Source: Planctomycetaceae bacterium
GTDB taxonomy: Bacteria > Planctomycetota > Planctomycetia > Planctomycetales > Planctomycetaceae
NCBI GenBank assembly: GCA_041398825.1
Contig: JAWKTX010000020.1
Location: 1-64,000, forward strand
Direction of reading: 5' to 3'
DNA: 64,000 bases
A program made the translations under genes and the position numbers. The notes under the pieces are model-generated. The model had not been told where the DNA came from. It ran no database searches and saw only the letters and a program-made list of their open reading frames with translations. Within the stretch, counting starts at the first letter, position 1; every line of letters begins with the position of its first letter. Shown here one piece after another: positions 26,400 through 36,457 of the stretch.

Positions 26400-27967
26400 T
26401 GCTTTCCGTCCGGGGCATCACGAAGAGTTTTTCGGCACCTGTTCTTCAATCGATTGATCTGACGGTCGAATCCGGACAGGTTGTCGCCCTGCTGGGTGCG
26501 AATGGTGCTGGCAAGAGTACTCTCAGCCGCATCATCTCCGGACTGGTGCAGCCGGACCAGGGTGAAATGACCCTGGACGGCAGACCATTCAGGCCAGCAA
26601 ACAAAGCTGCTGCAGAAAACGCCGGGGTGCAGATCGTTCAGCAGGAGCTGAACCTCATTCCAACGCTCAGCGTTGCCGAGAATCTCTTCCTGAACCGACT
26701 GCCTCATCATTTTGGAATTGTTTCTCGCAAGAAGCTGCTGAAGCTTTCCCATGATGCCCTTCAACAAATGGACATGGGCCATATTGCCCCGGACTCCCCA
26801 CTGGAATCTCTTGGGGTCGGGCAGAGACAATTAATTGAGATTGCTTCCGCCATCAGTCGGCCCTGCAGGGTTCTGATTCTGGACGAGCCAACAGCCGCAC
26901 TCACTGCCAGCGAATCAAGTCTGCTCTTCAATCGAATTCGCAGGATGCAACAGCGAGGAATCGCCGTGCTCTATATCAGCCACCGGCTGGATGAAGTGCG
27001 GGAAATAGCAGATCGCTCGGTAGTGCTCCGAGATGGTCAGCTAATCGCCAGTATCACTCGACAGCAATTCGATGCGGACAGAGTCGTCCGATTCATTTCG
27101 GGAGAAGAGGCCGACAGACCATTTCTGTCGACAGCGGTCCCACTCGAGCGGAAGCGTGCAGAGCCGACTTTGCCGAAACCGGTGATGCAAATCTGCAACC
27201 TTGACCGACCGCCGTTGGTTCGAAATGTCAGCCTGACACTCTTCTCCGGCGACTGTCTGGGAATTGCAGGCCTGGTAGGGTCGGGTCGAACGGAACTGCT
27301 TCGCTGCATCTTTGGAGCGGATGTTGCAGACGCAGGATCCGTCGAACTTCCGGACCGGAACGTTCGAAGCCCATTCCGCCACCCAGTAGCGGCAACGAAT
27401 GCCGGGATAGCGATGGTGACCGAAGAACGCAGGCACGACGGGCTGCTGCCTTCGCTAAGTATTCGAGCTAACACGACTCTGGGAGCAATTTGCCAGCTCA
27501 CCAGCGGTGCAATCAACCTTCTCCCATCTGTGTTCCGGAAGATCAGTCATACAAAAGAAGAAACTGCCGCAGCATTCATGCAGAAGAAGCTTCAGATTCA
27601 GTGCCACGATCTGCAACAACCGGTATCTGAACTCAGCGGAGGCAATCAGCAAAAAGTGGTCATCTCCAGATGGTTACTGCGAAATGCAGATATCTTTCTC
27701 CTGGACGAACCAACACGAGGGATCGACGCGGCCGCCCGAGAACGAATTTACAGCCTCCTTAACGAATTGCGAATCGCCGGAAAGGCTATCATTATTGTTT
27801 CCAGTGATCTCTCTGAACTGGAACACGTTTGTAATCGGATCGCTGTTATGTCTGCCGGAAGAATTGTAACGGAGTTCTCGGCGCAGCCCTTCGACAAAGA
27901 GGCCATCATGAAGGCGGCCTTCGACGGATATCGAAACCAAAAGCCAAATGATGACACGCGCAGCTAA
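26399..27967 (+). CDS. Sugar ABC transporter, double ATPase (RbsA/MglA-like)
   Basis: 522 residues with two ABC domains, as in carbohydrate importers of the RbsA type. The first half has Walker A GANGAGKST, signature SLGVGQRQLIEIASA and Walker B VLILDEPTAALT. The second half has the usual degenerate Walker A (GLVGSGRTELLR), signature ELSGGNQQKVVISRW and IFLLDEPTRGID. The start at 26399 overlaps the previous stop, and the last 20 bases overlap the permease gene. Confidence 0.95.
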   Translation: MLSVRGITKSFSAPVLQSIDLTVESGQVVALLGANGAGKSTLSRIISGLVQPDQGEMTLDGRPFRPANKAAAENAGVQIVQQELNLIPTLSVAENLFLNRLPHHFGIVSRKKLLKLSHDALQQMDMGHIAPDSPLESLGVGQRQLIEIASAISRPCRVLILDEPTAALTASESSLLFNRIRRMQQRGIAVLYISHRLDEVREIADRSVVLRDGQLIASITRQQFDADRVVRFISGEEADRPFLSTAVPLERKRAEPTLPKPVMQICNLDRPPLVRNVSLTLFSGDCLGIAGLVGSGRTELLRCIFGADVADAGSVELPDRNVRSPFRHPVAATNAGIAMVTEERRHDGLLPSLSIRANTTLGAICQLTSGAINLLPSVFRKISHTKEETAAAFMQKKLQIQCHDLQQPVSELSGGNQQKVVISRWLLRNADIFLLDEPTRGIDAAARERIYSLLNELRIAGKAIIIVSSDLSELEHVCNRIAVMSAGRIVTEFSAQPFDKEAIMKAAFDGYRNQKPNDDTRS

Positions 27968-28949
27968 TTATCCGAAAACACTGACCAAGCGCCTCTGGCA
28001 AAGGTTTGGCGACTACGCCGGCCTTGCTGCAGTTCTGGTTCTGCTGGTCGTCATATTTTCCAGCCAGAATCCTCGGTTCCTGTCGGTGAAGACGGTGACT
28101 TCCATCGTCAATCAGATCCCGGCCCTGACCGTCGTGTCTGTCGGCATGACGCTTGTGTTGATCACAGGCGCGATTGATCTGTCTGTAGGTTCGGTTCTTG
28201 CGCTGGCGTCATCGGTTGTTGGCATCCTGATGGTAAACCATCACTGGAGTCTTCCGGCAGCGTTCATCGCGGCCGTGGGTACAGGTGCCTTTTGCGGATT
28301 TGTCAGCGGTCTGATTACCGTCGGCCTGAACGTCCCTTCCTTCATTGTAACGCTGGGCATTCTGCAGATTGCGCGCGGCATGGCTTACCTGGTGACCGAC
28401 TCTGCCACTTGCTATGTCGGTCCAGCAGTTTCCGCTCCCACCATGCATCTGCCAATCATCGGAATCTCACCAGCATTCCTGTTCGCATTGCTCGTCGTAC
28501 TCGCAACACAGTTCGCTCTGACGCGAACTGTGTTCGGACGCTACTGCATTGCTACAGGCACCAACGAAGCGACGGTTCGTATGAGCGGCATTGATAGTCG
28601 CCCGATACGAATCAGCTGTTTTGTGTTTTCCGGCATGATGGCAGCCCTGGCGGGATTCTTCGAAACATCTCGCATGCAGGCCGCGGATCCCAACGGTGCA
28701 GGAGGCTTCGAACTTTCCGCAATTGCCGCTGCAGTCATCGGCGGGACCAGCCTGATGGGCGGAAGAGGCAACGTCATCAGTACGCTGTTTGGTGTACTGA
28801 TTATTGCCGTGCTGCAAACCGGCCTCAGTCAACTGGGTGTTGACGAGGGCTCGAAGAAGGTGGTCACAGGGATCGTCATCGTTCTGGCCGTGATGATCGA
28901 CGGATCAAGAAGGTGGATCGGATCACGTCGACGCGCCAACAGTTCTTAA
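27948..28949 (+). CDS. Sugar ABC transporter permease (RbsC-like)
   Basis: 333 residues with about eight to ten membrane segments. The family pattern SVGMTLVLITGAIDLSVGSVLALAS near residue 65 and AAAVIGGTSLMGGRGNVISTLFGVLII near residue 260 identify the BPD_transp_2 permeases of ribose/xylose-type importers. It pairs with the ATPase just upstream. No periplasmic binding protein gene is found next to it, so either one is encoded elsewhere or another exported protein serves. Confidence 0.94.
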   Translation: MMTRAANYPKTLTKRLWQRFGDYAGLAAVLVLLVVIFSSQNPRFLSVKTVTSIVNQIPALTVVSVGMTLVLITGAIDLSVGSVLALASSVVGILMVNHHWSLPAAFIAAVGTGAFCGFVSGLITVGLNVPSFIVTLGILQIARGMAYLVTDSATCYVGPAVSAPTMHLPIIGISPAFLFALLVVLATQFALTRTVFGRYCIATGTNEATVRMSGIDSRPIRISCFVFSGMMAALAGFFETSRMQAADPNGAGGFELSAIAAAVIGGTSLMGGRGNVISTLFGVLIIAVLQTGLSQLGVDEGSKKVVTGIVIVLAVMIDGSRRWIGSRRRANSS

Positions 28950-28998
28950 TGAACCCGTCACGAATTCCACCTGAATCATTTCCAATCTGATCGTTCGT

Positions 28999-29211
28999 TC
29001 ATCGTGGCAAATTCAAAATCGATGACAAATCAACGTCGACGAATTCAGTCACCTCAGGAAGGCTGTCGGTGAGCTCCCCCCGAAGTATTCGCACTGACCG
29101 CGGCGCTTCGATGGACAATCGAACGCGTCCGCCCTTCACCTCAGTCACGGTGATGCTGATGTTATCAGCTATTTGAATGGATTCACCTTTTTTTCGACTT
29201 AGGACAAGCAT
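28999..29211 (-). CDS. csrA: Translational regulator CsrA
   Basis: 70 residues. MLVLSRKKGESIQI at the start, ITVTEVKGGRVRLSIEAP in the middle and the conserved Arg-containing VRILRGEL are those of CsrA/RsmA. The dimer binds GGA motifs in mRNA leaders and blocks translation or changes decay. Here the C-terminal tail is a little extended (VDVDLSSILNLPR). No flagellar or fliW gene is near. The upstream region (29212-29610) is gene-free and has a palindrome at 29345-29363. Confidence 0.97.
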   Translation of the reverse strand: MLVLSRKKGESIQIADNISITVTEVKGGRVRLSIEAPRSVRILRGELTDSLPEVTEFVDVDLSSILNLPR

Positions 29212-29610
29212 CCTGCACCTCCCTTTGATCCTTTTCCGGTAGAGAGCCAGTGGCAGCTCTCAAAATGTTGCTTCTCAGCCACAACACAATGACATGAATT
29301 CCGTTTCCGCTGTTCGGAACCAACCTGCAAAAATAAGCCCGAAAATCGGCAAAATCTGCCGATATCCTGCAACACGACAACTTATCATCCATTTTCCTTA
29401 CGAATTTGCCTGAGAAATCCCGGGGAAAAGAGGAATACAGGGGAAAAAACAAGCCATTTGATTAAGTCTGGGTCGGGAATATCACTGGCGTCCCAGACAA
29501 CCTCGATCCTGACTGGCTGATCAAATAGCGACCTGAATGGCGAATTTTGATACGGCAAATTGCAACAGCCGGCATGAACTGAACAAATGCCGACCACCTT
29601 TGCCCGTGTA
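29212..29610. other. Gene-free region upstream of csrA
   Basis: About 400 bases between the end of holB and the start of csrA, both minus strand. Apart from the palindrome at 29345-29363 I see no gene or RNA. A long leader for csrA is possible. Confidence 0.5.
29345..29363. promoter_or_regulatory. Recurring palindrome, copy upstream of csrA
   Basis: ATCGGCA, 5 bases, TGCCGAT: a perfect 7-base inverted repeat about 134 bases upstream of the csrA start. It shares its core and spacing with the palindrome at 19738-19758. Confidence 0.5.
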
Positions 29611-30669
29611 TCAGCGGGCAGAAAACGGGCCCAAACGCAACTGACGCGCAAAATCATCGAATAACGCTTCCAGCACCAGCCGTACTGGCGAATTCGCTTC
29701 GATTTGGTGAGTAGCCTGGATGGTACGACCAAGCAGTGGCCCCAGGAGATCGACACCGTATCGAACGCCAAATCGCTGAGTTAGCGGGTCAGACAGATCT
29801 CCGGTTGCCAGTTGCCGCAGCCGGTGCTGCAGAAAATCGGCTACGAAGTGAAGCAGCCACTTTGCATTGCGGCGTTCCTCATCACCTGTTGCGGACAATT
29901 TATCAAGTTCGTCTGCAAGTTGATGGGCGATCACGAGAGGCTGCATTTTTTCCAGGCGGGACAATTGTTCGTGCAGGGCATCCCGCAGCTTCCGGAGTTC
30001 CGGATTCAAAAGCTGCTGGGCGGTGCTCAGGCTTCCGTCAGCCATGGAAGCGACGATCGCCGCATCATCGGGATTCTCAACCCATTGCTCAGACAGGACG
30101 ATGGAAGCAATGTCAGACTCTGGCAGAGGAAAAAATCGAATGATCTGACACCGAGAGCGGATTGTAGGCAGCAATGAATCCGGATTATCGACGACCAGAA
30201 TCATCAAAGCGTGTGCAGCTGGCTCTTCCAGCGTCTTCAGCAGAGCATTGGCCCCTTCGACCCCCAGTGTCTGAACATCATCAATAATTGCGACTCGTCG
30301 GTCTGACGCCTGCGGTGCCATCGATAATTCATAGCACATCCCTTCGCGACCACGTTTCTCCGGGGAACCAATTAACAGATCGATCGGAATCTGGCTCTTA
30401 CCGGCGGGGCGGGTGATCTCCAGAAAATCGGGCCACGTGCCAGCCTCAAATCCTCGACACGCTCTGCACTCACCGCATGCTTCGACGTCTTCATTCGGGT
30501 GCTCCCGACAGAACAGCGACTTGGCCAGCAAGCGGGCGAACTGTCGCTTGCCAATCCCGCCTGGCCCTGCGAATACGTAGGCGTGTGACAAACGCCCGCG
30601 CGCAATCGAACGGCGAAACAGCTCTCGCTGTTCATGATGCCCTTTGAGATCCGGCCATTGATGAATCAT
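29611..30669 (-). CDS. holB: DNA polymerase III delta' subunit
   Basis: 352 residues, AAA+ clamp-loader fold. HAYVFAGPGGIGKRQFARLLAK is the P-loop. A four-cysteine zinc module (CREHPNEDVEACGECRAC) follows, then RRVAIIDDVQTLGVEGANALLKTLEEP and the SRCQIIRF sensor region, all as in delta'/gamma subunits. It loads the sliding clamp at the replication fork. Nine bases separate it from trpE upstream, so the two are probably co-transcribed. Confidence 0.93.
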   Translation of the reverse strand: MIHQWPDLKGHHEQRELFRRSIARGRLSHAYVFAGPGGIGKRQFARLLAKSLFCREHPNEDVEACGECRACRGFEAGTWPDFLEITRPAGKSQIPIDLLIGSPEKRGREGMCYELSMAPQASDRRVAIIDDVQTLGVEGANALLKTLEEPAAHALMILVVDNPDSLLPTIRSRCQIIRFFPLPESDIASIVLSEQWVENPDDAAIVASMADGSLSTAQQLLNPELRKLRDALHEQLSRLEKMQPLVIAHQLADELDKLSATGDEERRNAKWLLHFVADFLQHRLRQLATGDLSDPLTQRFGVRYGVDLLGPLLGRTIQATHQIEANSPVRLVLEALFDDFARQLRLGPFSAR

Positions 30670-30678
30670 GAACGTTCG

Positions 30679-32181
30679 CTACTTCCGATGGAGCTGAGTT
30701 TCTGCGATATGAATTGCCTTCAACATGGCTCTCGCCTTGTTCAGGGTTTCCTGATACTCCATCTCCGGAATGCTGTCGGCAACGATTCCCGCGCCTGCCT
30801 GAATATAGATGACGCCGTCTTTCATCACGAGCGTCCTCAAGGCGATGCACGTGTCCATGCTGCCCGTAAAATCGATGTATCCCACGGCACCTCCGTAAGG
30901 ACCGCGTTTGTGCGGTTCTACTTCATCGATGATCTCCATCGCGCGAACTTTCGGGGCTCCGGATACGGTCCCTGCTGGTAATCCGGCGCGAAGCGCTTCG
31001 ATCGCCGTCAACCCGTGACGCAACTGACCATAGACATTGGACGTAATATGCATGACATGACTGTATCGCTCGACAACCATGACGTCAGTCAAATGGACGG
31101 AACCTGATTCAGCGACGCGACCAACATCATTTCGCGCAAGGTCAATCAGCATCACGTGTTCCGCCCGTTCTTTCGGATCGGCCAGTAATTCTGCTGCCAG
31201 AGCCTCGTCTTCGCCCTCGGTCGAACCACGTTTTCGAGTTCCAGCCAGCGGCCGGATCGTCGTCTTTCCATTTTCTACTCGCACCATGATTTCCGGTGAA
31301 CTCCCAACCAGATCCACATCCGGGGTGTTCAGCAGGAACATAAACGGACTGGGATTTACCATTCTCAGCGCGCGGTAGACATCCAGAGGGCTGGCGTCGC
31401 TCTGATGCGCAAGTCGCTGGCTAATCACCACCTGAAAAATATCACCAGCCCGAATATATTCCCGGCACGATTCCACAGCAGCGTGAAATCCATCCTGAGT
31501 AAAATTCGACTGAATCGTCGGAGCCGGATCGGACGCCAAATTGATGTCCTGCAGAGAAATGCCATCCGATCGGGAAGCAAGTCTCTCGCACATCGAATCC
31601 AGTTTGGATTCTGCAAGGGCTCGAGCGGACGGCAAATCCCCTGATGCCGTGTCTGCCAGAGCAACAACCAGAACAGCTTTTCGAATGTGATCAAACACCA
31701 CCATCTGATCGTAAAACGCAAAGCACAAATCAGGAAGTTGCCGGTCGTCTTTTGGCACGTTCGGCAGATGTTCGGTATAGCGAATCACGTCGTACCCGGC
31801 GAAGCCAACTGCTCCACCGCTGAATACCGGCAACCCCGGAACGGCCACAGACTTGTAATCCGCAATTAACACATCGAGATCATGCAACGGGTCCTGCGAT
31901 TTGAACTCGCGGCTCCCTCCATCCTGCGTTTCGACGAACATCGTCTGTCCGATCGCCGTCACGGTCAGAAACGGCTGACTACCGACGAAGCTGTAGCGAC
32001 CAATCTTTTCACCACCGACAACGCTTTCGAACAGGAAAGCCCACTTTCCCTGTGCCATTCTTGCATAGGCAGTCACCGGCGTCAGTGTGTCTGCTGTCAG
32101 CTGGCGATAGACGGGAACAAAGCGAGCTTTCTTCGCATACAGAGCAAAATCATCCTCCGAGGGATTAGAGGTGCGCGACAT
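30679..32181 (-). CDS. trpE: Anthranilate synthase component I
   Basis: 500 residues, full length. The N-terminal regulatory part (about 20-170) contains FLFESVVGGEKIGRYSFVG, near the tryptophan-binding LLES element. The chorismate-binding core has PSPFMFLLN, LVGSSPEIMVRV, IRPLAGTRKRG, DLARNDVGRVA, VSGAPKVRAMEIIDE, RGPYGGAVGYIDFTGSMDTCIALRT and YIQAGAGIVADSIPE. It converts chorismate to anthranilate with the glutamine amidotransferase TrpG, which is not in this window. Confidence 0.96.
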   Translation of the reverse strand: MSRTSNPSEDDFALYAKKARFVPVYRQLTADTLTPVTAYARMAQGKWAFLFESVVGGEKIGRYSFVGSQPFLTVTAIGQTMFVETQDGGSREFKSQDPLHDLDVLIADYKSVAVPGLPVFSGGAVGFAGYDVIRYTEHLPNVPKDDRQLPDLCFAFYDQMVVFDHIRKAVLVVALADTASGDLPSARALAESKLDSMCERLASRSDGISLQDINLASDPAPTIQSNFTQDGFHAAVESCREYIRAGDIFQVVISQRLAHQSDASPLDVYRALRMVNPSPFMFLLNTPDVDLVGSSPEIMVRVENGKTTIRPLAGTRKRGSTEGEDEALAAELLADPKERAEHVMLIDLARNDVGRVAESGSVHLTDVMVVERYSHVMHITSNVYGQLRHGLTAIEALRAGLPAGTVSGAPKVRAMEIIDEVEPHKRGPYGGAVGYIDFTGSMDTCIALRTLVMKDGVIYIQAGAGIVADSIPEMEYQETLNKARAMLKAIHIAETQLHRK

Positions 32182-32259
32182 TTTCTATCTTCCTGCGTTG
32201 CTGAGAATGTATCCAGAGGGATTCTAATCGGGCACGAATTCCCGAAAGACAAAGCCGGG

Positions 32260-32709
32260 TTATCGAACCAGCCTGACCGACCCGGTCATCTGTTCGAGCA
32301 CCGGGCGCAAATCGGTCAGTTCATGATCCGTTCCCTGCCACCAGACCAGCAGGGAGAAATCCAGGGTTCTCACACAGCTGACAGATGCGCCGTTGATAAG
32401 TTCGAGGCAACTGAATTCAACATCGCGAGAATCGGCGGGAAGTCCGGCAACGCTCCCGGATTTTTCATATTCGTCAATGTCCTGGTATTCATCCCGGAAA
32501 GCTTCCAGCCAGGAGGCCACAACATCGCGAGGCAACGGACAGTCCCGCAGCAGACGAATGACCCAGAACGAGCTGCCGTCGGCATTGACCGTGACTTCGA
32601 CATCACCGCTTTCGTCCACTTCTTCGCTAATGGACCAAATATCAGGATATTCAAAGCTGATACCGTGCGCTTCGTACCGATTCAGACAGCCAGACACATC
32701 GAGTGCCAT
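32260..32709 (-). CDS. Conserved small protein of unknown function
   Basis: 149 residues from the ATG at 32709; an ATG at 32727 would add six. There is no signal peptide. The body (YEAHGISFEYPDIWSISEEVDESGDVEVTVNADGSSFWVIRLL) has the look of the DcrB/PsbP-like fold, in which a conserved FxYPxxW element opens a beta-sheet domain. This fold guess is weak. It is divergent to the DUF1501 gene and follows trpE by 78 bases on the same strand. Confidence 0.65.
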   Translation of the reverse strand: MALDVSGCLNRYEAHGISFEYPDIWSISEEVDESGDVEVTVNADGSSFWVIRLLRDCPLPRDVVASWLEAFRDEYQDIDEYEKSGSVAGLPADSRDVEFSCLELINGASVSCVRTLDFSLLVWWQGTDHELTDLRPVLEQMTGSVRLVR

Positions 32710-32935
32710 GACACCAACCCTATCCATTGACCAGCCGAACTCAGACAAATTCAGCGTTAACAAAATTTCGAACGACATGACCGCATCCACACCGGCAGGA
32801 TACCGAGTGTCGAATGGCCTCACAAAGGGGTCCATCGCTGGTTGAAACAAAACACCGATTTTGGATTGGGAATTGTGCCCGAATTGGCTGGGCCGTACAC
32901 TCAACACAAAGAAATCGCGACCCGCAACCTTCCTC

Positions 32936-34363
32936 ATGCGCAGCGTCAATCTTCCAATGCTCCCGACTCCCGGAAACTCAGACCGCCGATCATTCCTCGC
33001 CGAGGCCGGCGGAGGAGCAGGCCTGCTGGCATTCACATCATTAGCCCTGGCCGATCAGCCGAACGATGCTCCACAGCCAGTACGCACCCATTTCCCCGCC
33101 CGGGCGAAACGGGTGATCTGGCTGTTCATGCATGGTGGCCCGAGTCACGTCGATCTGTTCGACCATAAACCGGCTCTGACAAAGTATTCCGGCAAGCCGC
33201 TTCCAGACAGTTTCGGCCCTGTGATGACCCGTAGAGATGTCGCACGCAATCCATTGCTGGCTCCCATCCGACGGTTCAGACCTCGCGGCAAATCAGGCGT
33301 GCTTGTCAGCGACTTTCTTCCGCATATTTCCGAATGCATCGATGATATCTGCGTTGTGAAGTCGCTTCACGGGGATAGCGTCAACCATCCTCAGGCTGTC
33401 TACCAGATGAATACCGGCAGCATTCTGATGGGAAACCCCAGTGTGGGAAGCTGGGTTGCCTATGGTTTGGGTTCAGAAAACCAGGATATGCCATCTTTTA
33501 TTGTGATGCCCGATCCCGGGGGCGGACTAAAAGGCGGACCGACCGCGTGGAGCAGCGGTTACCTGCCAGCATCGTACCAGGGCGTCACTGTCAGATCCGG
33601 CTCGTCACCAATTATCGATCTGCAACCTGCGGGCGAGATCACGACAGATCAGCAGGTTCGCAATCTGAAACTGATCCAGGCATTGAATCAGCAACATTTG
33701 CAGCACCGAGACAACGACGATCAGCTCAACGCGCGAATTCGCGCTTACGAAATGGCTTTTCGAATGCAGTCCCGCGCGCCGGAACTGGTGGACATCAGTC
33801 GGGAAACCCAAACCACAATCAGAATGTACGGGATCGACAAAAAGGAAACGCGCGAATTCGGAATGCGATGCCTGCTCGCACGCCGCATGGCGGAACGGGG
33901 AGTTCGATTTATTCAGCTGTATTCCGGAGATACAAATGGCTGGGACGCCCATTCCGATGTCGACAAGAATCATTCGGAATATTGTCAAAAAACCGATCAG
34001 CCCGTCGCCGCATTGCTGAAAGATCTAAAACAACGCGGACTACTTGAAGACACACTGGTTATCTGGGGTGGTGAATTCGGCAGAATGCCGATGAGCGAGC
34101 AGGGACGGGGCCGGGATCACAATCCCTGGGGCTACTGTGCATGGCTGGCAGGGGCTGGTGTCTCCGGCGGCCGTACATTCGGAGAAACAGATGACATTGG
34201 TCTGAGAGCGGAAGTCAACCGCGTATCCGTCAACGATTTCCACGCGTCCTTACTGCATCTGATGGGAATCAATCACAACGAACTGACACACTTCCATAAC
34301 GGTCTCGACAAACGTCTGACGGGACCGGACGAAGCGCACGTCATCCATGAGATGATTAGCTGA
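32936..34363 (+). CDS. Tat-exported DUF1501 (sulfatase-like) protein
   Basis: 475 residues from the ATG at 32936; the ATG at 32957 would remove seven. The twin-arginine signal is visible (DRRSFLAEAGGGAGLLAFTSLALA). Typical DUF1501 blocks follow: KRVIWLFMHGGPSHVDLFDHKP, SDFLPHISECIDDICVVKSLHGD, VIWGGEFGRMPMSEQGRGRDHNPWGYCAWLAGAGV and HLMGINHNELTHFHNGLDKRLTG. The family shares the alkaline phosphatase/sulfatase fold and is greatly expanded in planctomycetes, usually next to a DUF1553/DUF1549 partner, which is missing here. Confidence 0.93.
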   Translation: MRSVNLPMLPTPGNSDRRSFLAEAGGGAGLLAFTSLALADQPNDAPQPVRTHFPARAKRVIWLFMHGGPSHVDLFDHKPALTKYSGKPLPDSFGPVMTRRDVARNPLLAPIRRFRPRGKSGVLVSDFLPHISECIDDICVVKSLHGDSVNHPQAVYQMNTGSILMGNPSVGSWVAYGLGSENQDMPSFIVMPDPGGGLKGGPTAWSSGYLPASYQGVTVRSGSSPIIDLQPAGEITTDQQVRNLKLIQALNQQHLQHRDNDDQLNARIRAYEMAFRMQSRAPELVDISRETQTTIRMYGIDKKETREFGMRCLLARRMAERGVRFIQLYSGDTNGWDAHSDVDKNHSEYCQKTDQPVAALLKDLKQRGLLEDTLVIWGGEFGRMPMSEQGRGRDHNPWGYCAWLAGAGVSGGRTFGETDDIGLRAEVNRVSVNDFHASLLHLMGINHNELTHFHNGLDKRLTGPDEAHVIHEMIS

Positions 34364-34447
34364 CAAGAAAATCGGACGTACCGCTGTCGACACGTCAGAT
34401 TCAACTTCACGCTGCTCGCAGATCATGTCCGCTATTATCCGTGTCCA

Positions 34448-36457
34448 CTATCGCCCGTGCGGCAAGATCAACCCCCGCTCGATCAGCCATTCAAGCGATT
34501 GCTTTTGCCACTCGTCCCACATAGCGCCACGGTATCCATTCAGGCCGTGACCACCAGACGGTAACTGAAGGAACTTCGACGGGACCCTGGCCGCAATGAG
34601 TGCATCCGACAAGGCCTGACTGTTCGAAATCGGTACCGGCACATCATCAACCGCGTGAGCCAGAAACACGGGGGGTGTCTGGTCCGTGACCTGTTTCTCA
34701 CTGGAGAACGAGTCGATTAATTCCTGTGATGGATTTTCTCCCAGCAGGTTCCTGCGTGAACCACGATGAGTCTGATCGTCCATCGTGACCACCGGATAGA
34801 CGAGAACTGCAAAATCCGGTCGACAGCTGAATTGATCAACCCTATCCGAAGAACTTTTGTTGCCGGAATCAAAATGGGTTGCGGCAGTTGAAGCCAGATG
34901 CCCCCCCGCCGAAAAACCCATTATCCCAATCTGTTTTGGGTTGATCTGCCATTCCGGTGCGTGCAACCGGACTAAACGAATGGCGCGCTGAGCATCCAGG
35001 AGCGGCACAAATGGTCGACCTCCCGGCAGTCGGTATTCCAGCACAACTCCTGCAACTCCGTGCTGGTTCAACCAGGCGGCGATGCCATGACCTTCAGGTC
35101 CGGTAACCAAGCCGCCGTAACCTCCCCCTGGACAAATAACAATGGCCGAACCATTGGATTTCTCCGGCAAATGAATCGTGATCTTCGCATCTGATGTCTC
35201 AAAGGTTCCATCTCCGTTTGGAGCCTTATCCGGCCACAGCTTAATGGGGAATGGATCCCGACGTTTGTCTTCCGCCAGTTCCCCGGGCTGCCTCGGCAGC
35301 AAAAGACTCGACAACACCTGGGCGTAAATACGATGCCCGAAATCATTGGGATGATTGACTCCATTGCCCGTGAGATCATGGTCACTCTTGCGTTTGAGCA
35401 TCTCCGTCCAGATCGACGTCATGTCGGCCAGGGCCACACCCGGACCAACCAGGCTGGCAAGTGCGTCGCGGTATTGCGGGAACAGATCCTGCCTGAGCGC
35501 CACCCATTCGGGATTTCCCAGCATCGTGGCCACAAGAATGAACTCCGCATCCGGCACAGATGCACGGATGGAATTCATCATCTGCAAAGTGTTAGCTTTG
35601 TATTCCTCTGCAGAACGACCAGAGGAATCATTCATCCCGAACGCCAGAATCACCAGATCCGGGTTCGCTGCAATCACATCCCCGGCACGAGTCAAGCCCC
35701 AGGGTGTCGAAGTACCACCAACCGCGAGATTCGTCAGCGCAACTTCGGCGGATGTGCTTTTCCTTAAATGCTCCAGAAGTATGTCCTGGTACGGAGGCTG
35801 CCATGGACTGGCCCCTGCCCAGCCGGACGCATTGCAACCCGTGGAAATACTGTCGCCCAGCAACACAATCGAAACAGGTTTCCTTTGCAGCAGCTTCTGA
35901 GTGGTTTTTGGCAATGCAGCGGGATCATACGAAGGCACAACCGTGGGCCATGATTCTGCTGAGTGTCGGTAGCTGACACAGACCTGCATCTGGTGATACT
36001 CATCCGCCGCCCCAAACAGAATTTCTCCATTTCCGTCGCGACGGGTCAGGCGGTACTTTTGAGTTCCGGGTTCACGGCGCAGCTGTTCGGCAGTCACCGA
36101 CGGAATACCTGATCCTTTGGGCAGCAGGATCTCCCGCGAACCCACCGTGACAATATAGTCGCGACCTTCTTCGAACGGTTTCGCATCTTTTATGTGCCAG
36201 TCTATTGCCCGCTCCACTCTGGAGACTTCCTGAACCGGAAACAGCAAACTCGCTCGAGCTTCCCCGGACTCCGGATCGCGAATGAACAACACCGATTCGC
36301 CGTCGACTCGATTACCCAGCCAGAATGGATTCATGATCGACGCATCATATTGCCAGGCATTCGAGACAGATGGCATTTCATCCGCCTGCACTGCTGCTGA
36401 ACAGACACGAAGCAGACTGACTGCGCAGCAGGCGGTGATGACAAAAAATGTTCTCAT
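34448..36457 (-). CDS. Secreted SGNH hydrolase fused to an alpha/beta esterase
   Basis: 669 residues from the ATG at 36457 (GGAAAGAG upstream, signal peptide MRTFFVITACCAVSLLRVCSA). The N-terminal carbohydrate-esterase module (about 150-390) has block I VSIVLLGDSIS, block III ILAFGMND and block V GVNHPNDFGH. The C-terminal alpha/beta hydrolase (about 410-665) has ICPGGGYGGL (oxyanion hole), the nucleophile elbow GFSAGG, an acidic residue in HAVDDVPVP and the His in SGGHGLNGY. Both modules suit removal of acyl groups from plant or algal polysaccharides. Divergent to the glycosidase gene at 36584. Confidence 0.92.
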   Translation of the reverse strand: MRTFFVITACCAVSLLRVCSAAVQADEMPSVSNAWQYDASIMNPFWLGNRVDGESVLFIRDPESGEARASLLFPVQEVSRVERAIDWHIKDAKPFEEGRDYIVTVGSREILLPKGSGIPSVTAEQLRREPGTQKYRLTRRDGNGEILFGAADEYHQMQVCVSYRHSAESWPTVVPSYDPAALPKTTQKLLQRKPVSIVLLGDSISTGCNASGWAGASPWQPPYQDILLEHLRKSTSAEVALTNLAVGGTSTPWGLTRAGDVIAANPDLVILAFGMNDSSGRSAEEYKANTLQMMNSIRASVPDAEFILVATMLGNPEWVALRQDLFPQYRDALASLVGPGVALADMTSIWTEMLKRKSDHDLTGNGVNHPNDFGHRIYAQVLSSLLLPRQPGELAEDKRRDPFPIKLWPDKAPNGDGTFETSDAKITIHLPEKSNGSAIVICPGGGYGGLVTGPEGHGIAAWLNQHGVAGVVLEYRLPGGRPFVPLLDAQRAIRLVRLHAPEWQINPKQIGIMGFSAGGHLASTAATHFDSGNKSSSDRVDQFSCRPDFAVLVYPVVTMDDQTHRGSRRNLLGENPSQELIDSFSSEKQVTDQTPPVFLAHAVDDVPVPISNSQALSDALIAARVPSKFLQLPSGGHGLNGYRGAMWDEWQKQSLEWLIERGLILPHGR

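Noticed and set aside
31882..32730. 282-codon plus-strand frame across trpE and the following gene
   Set aside because: It overlaps two real minus-strand genes and has no recognisable feature.
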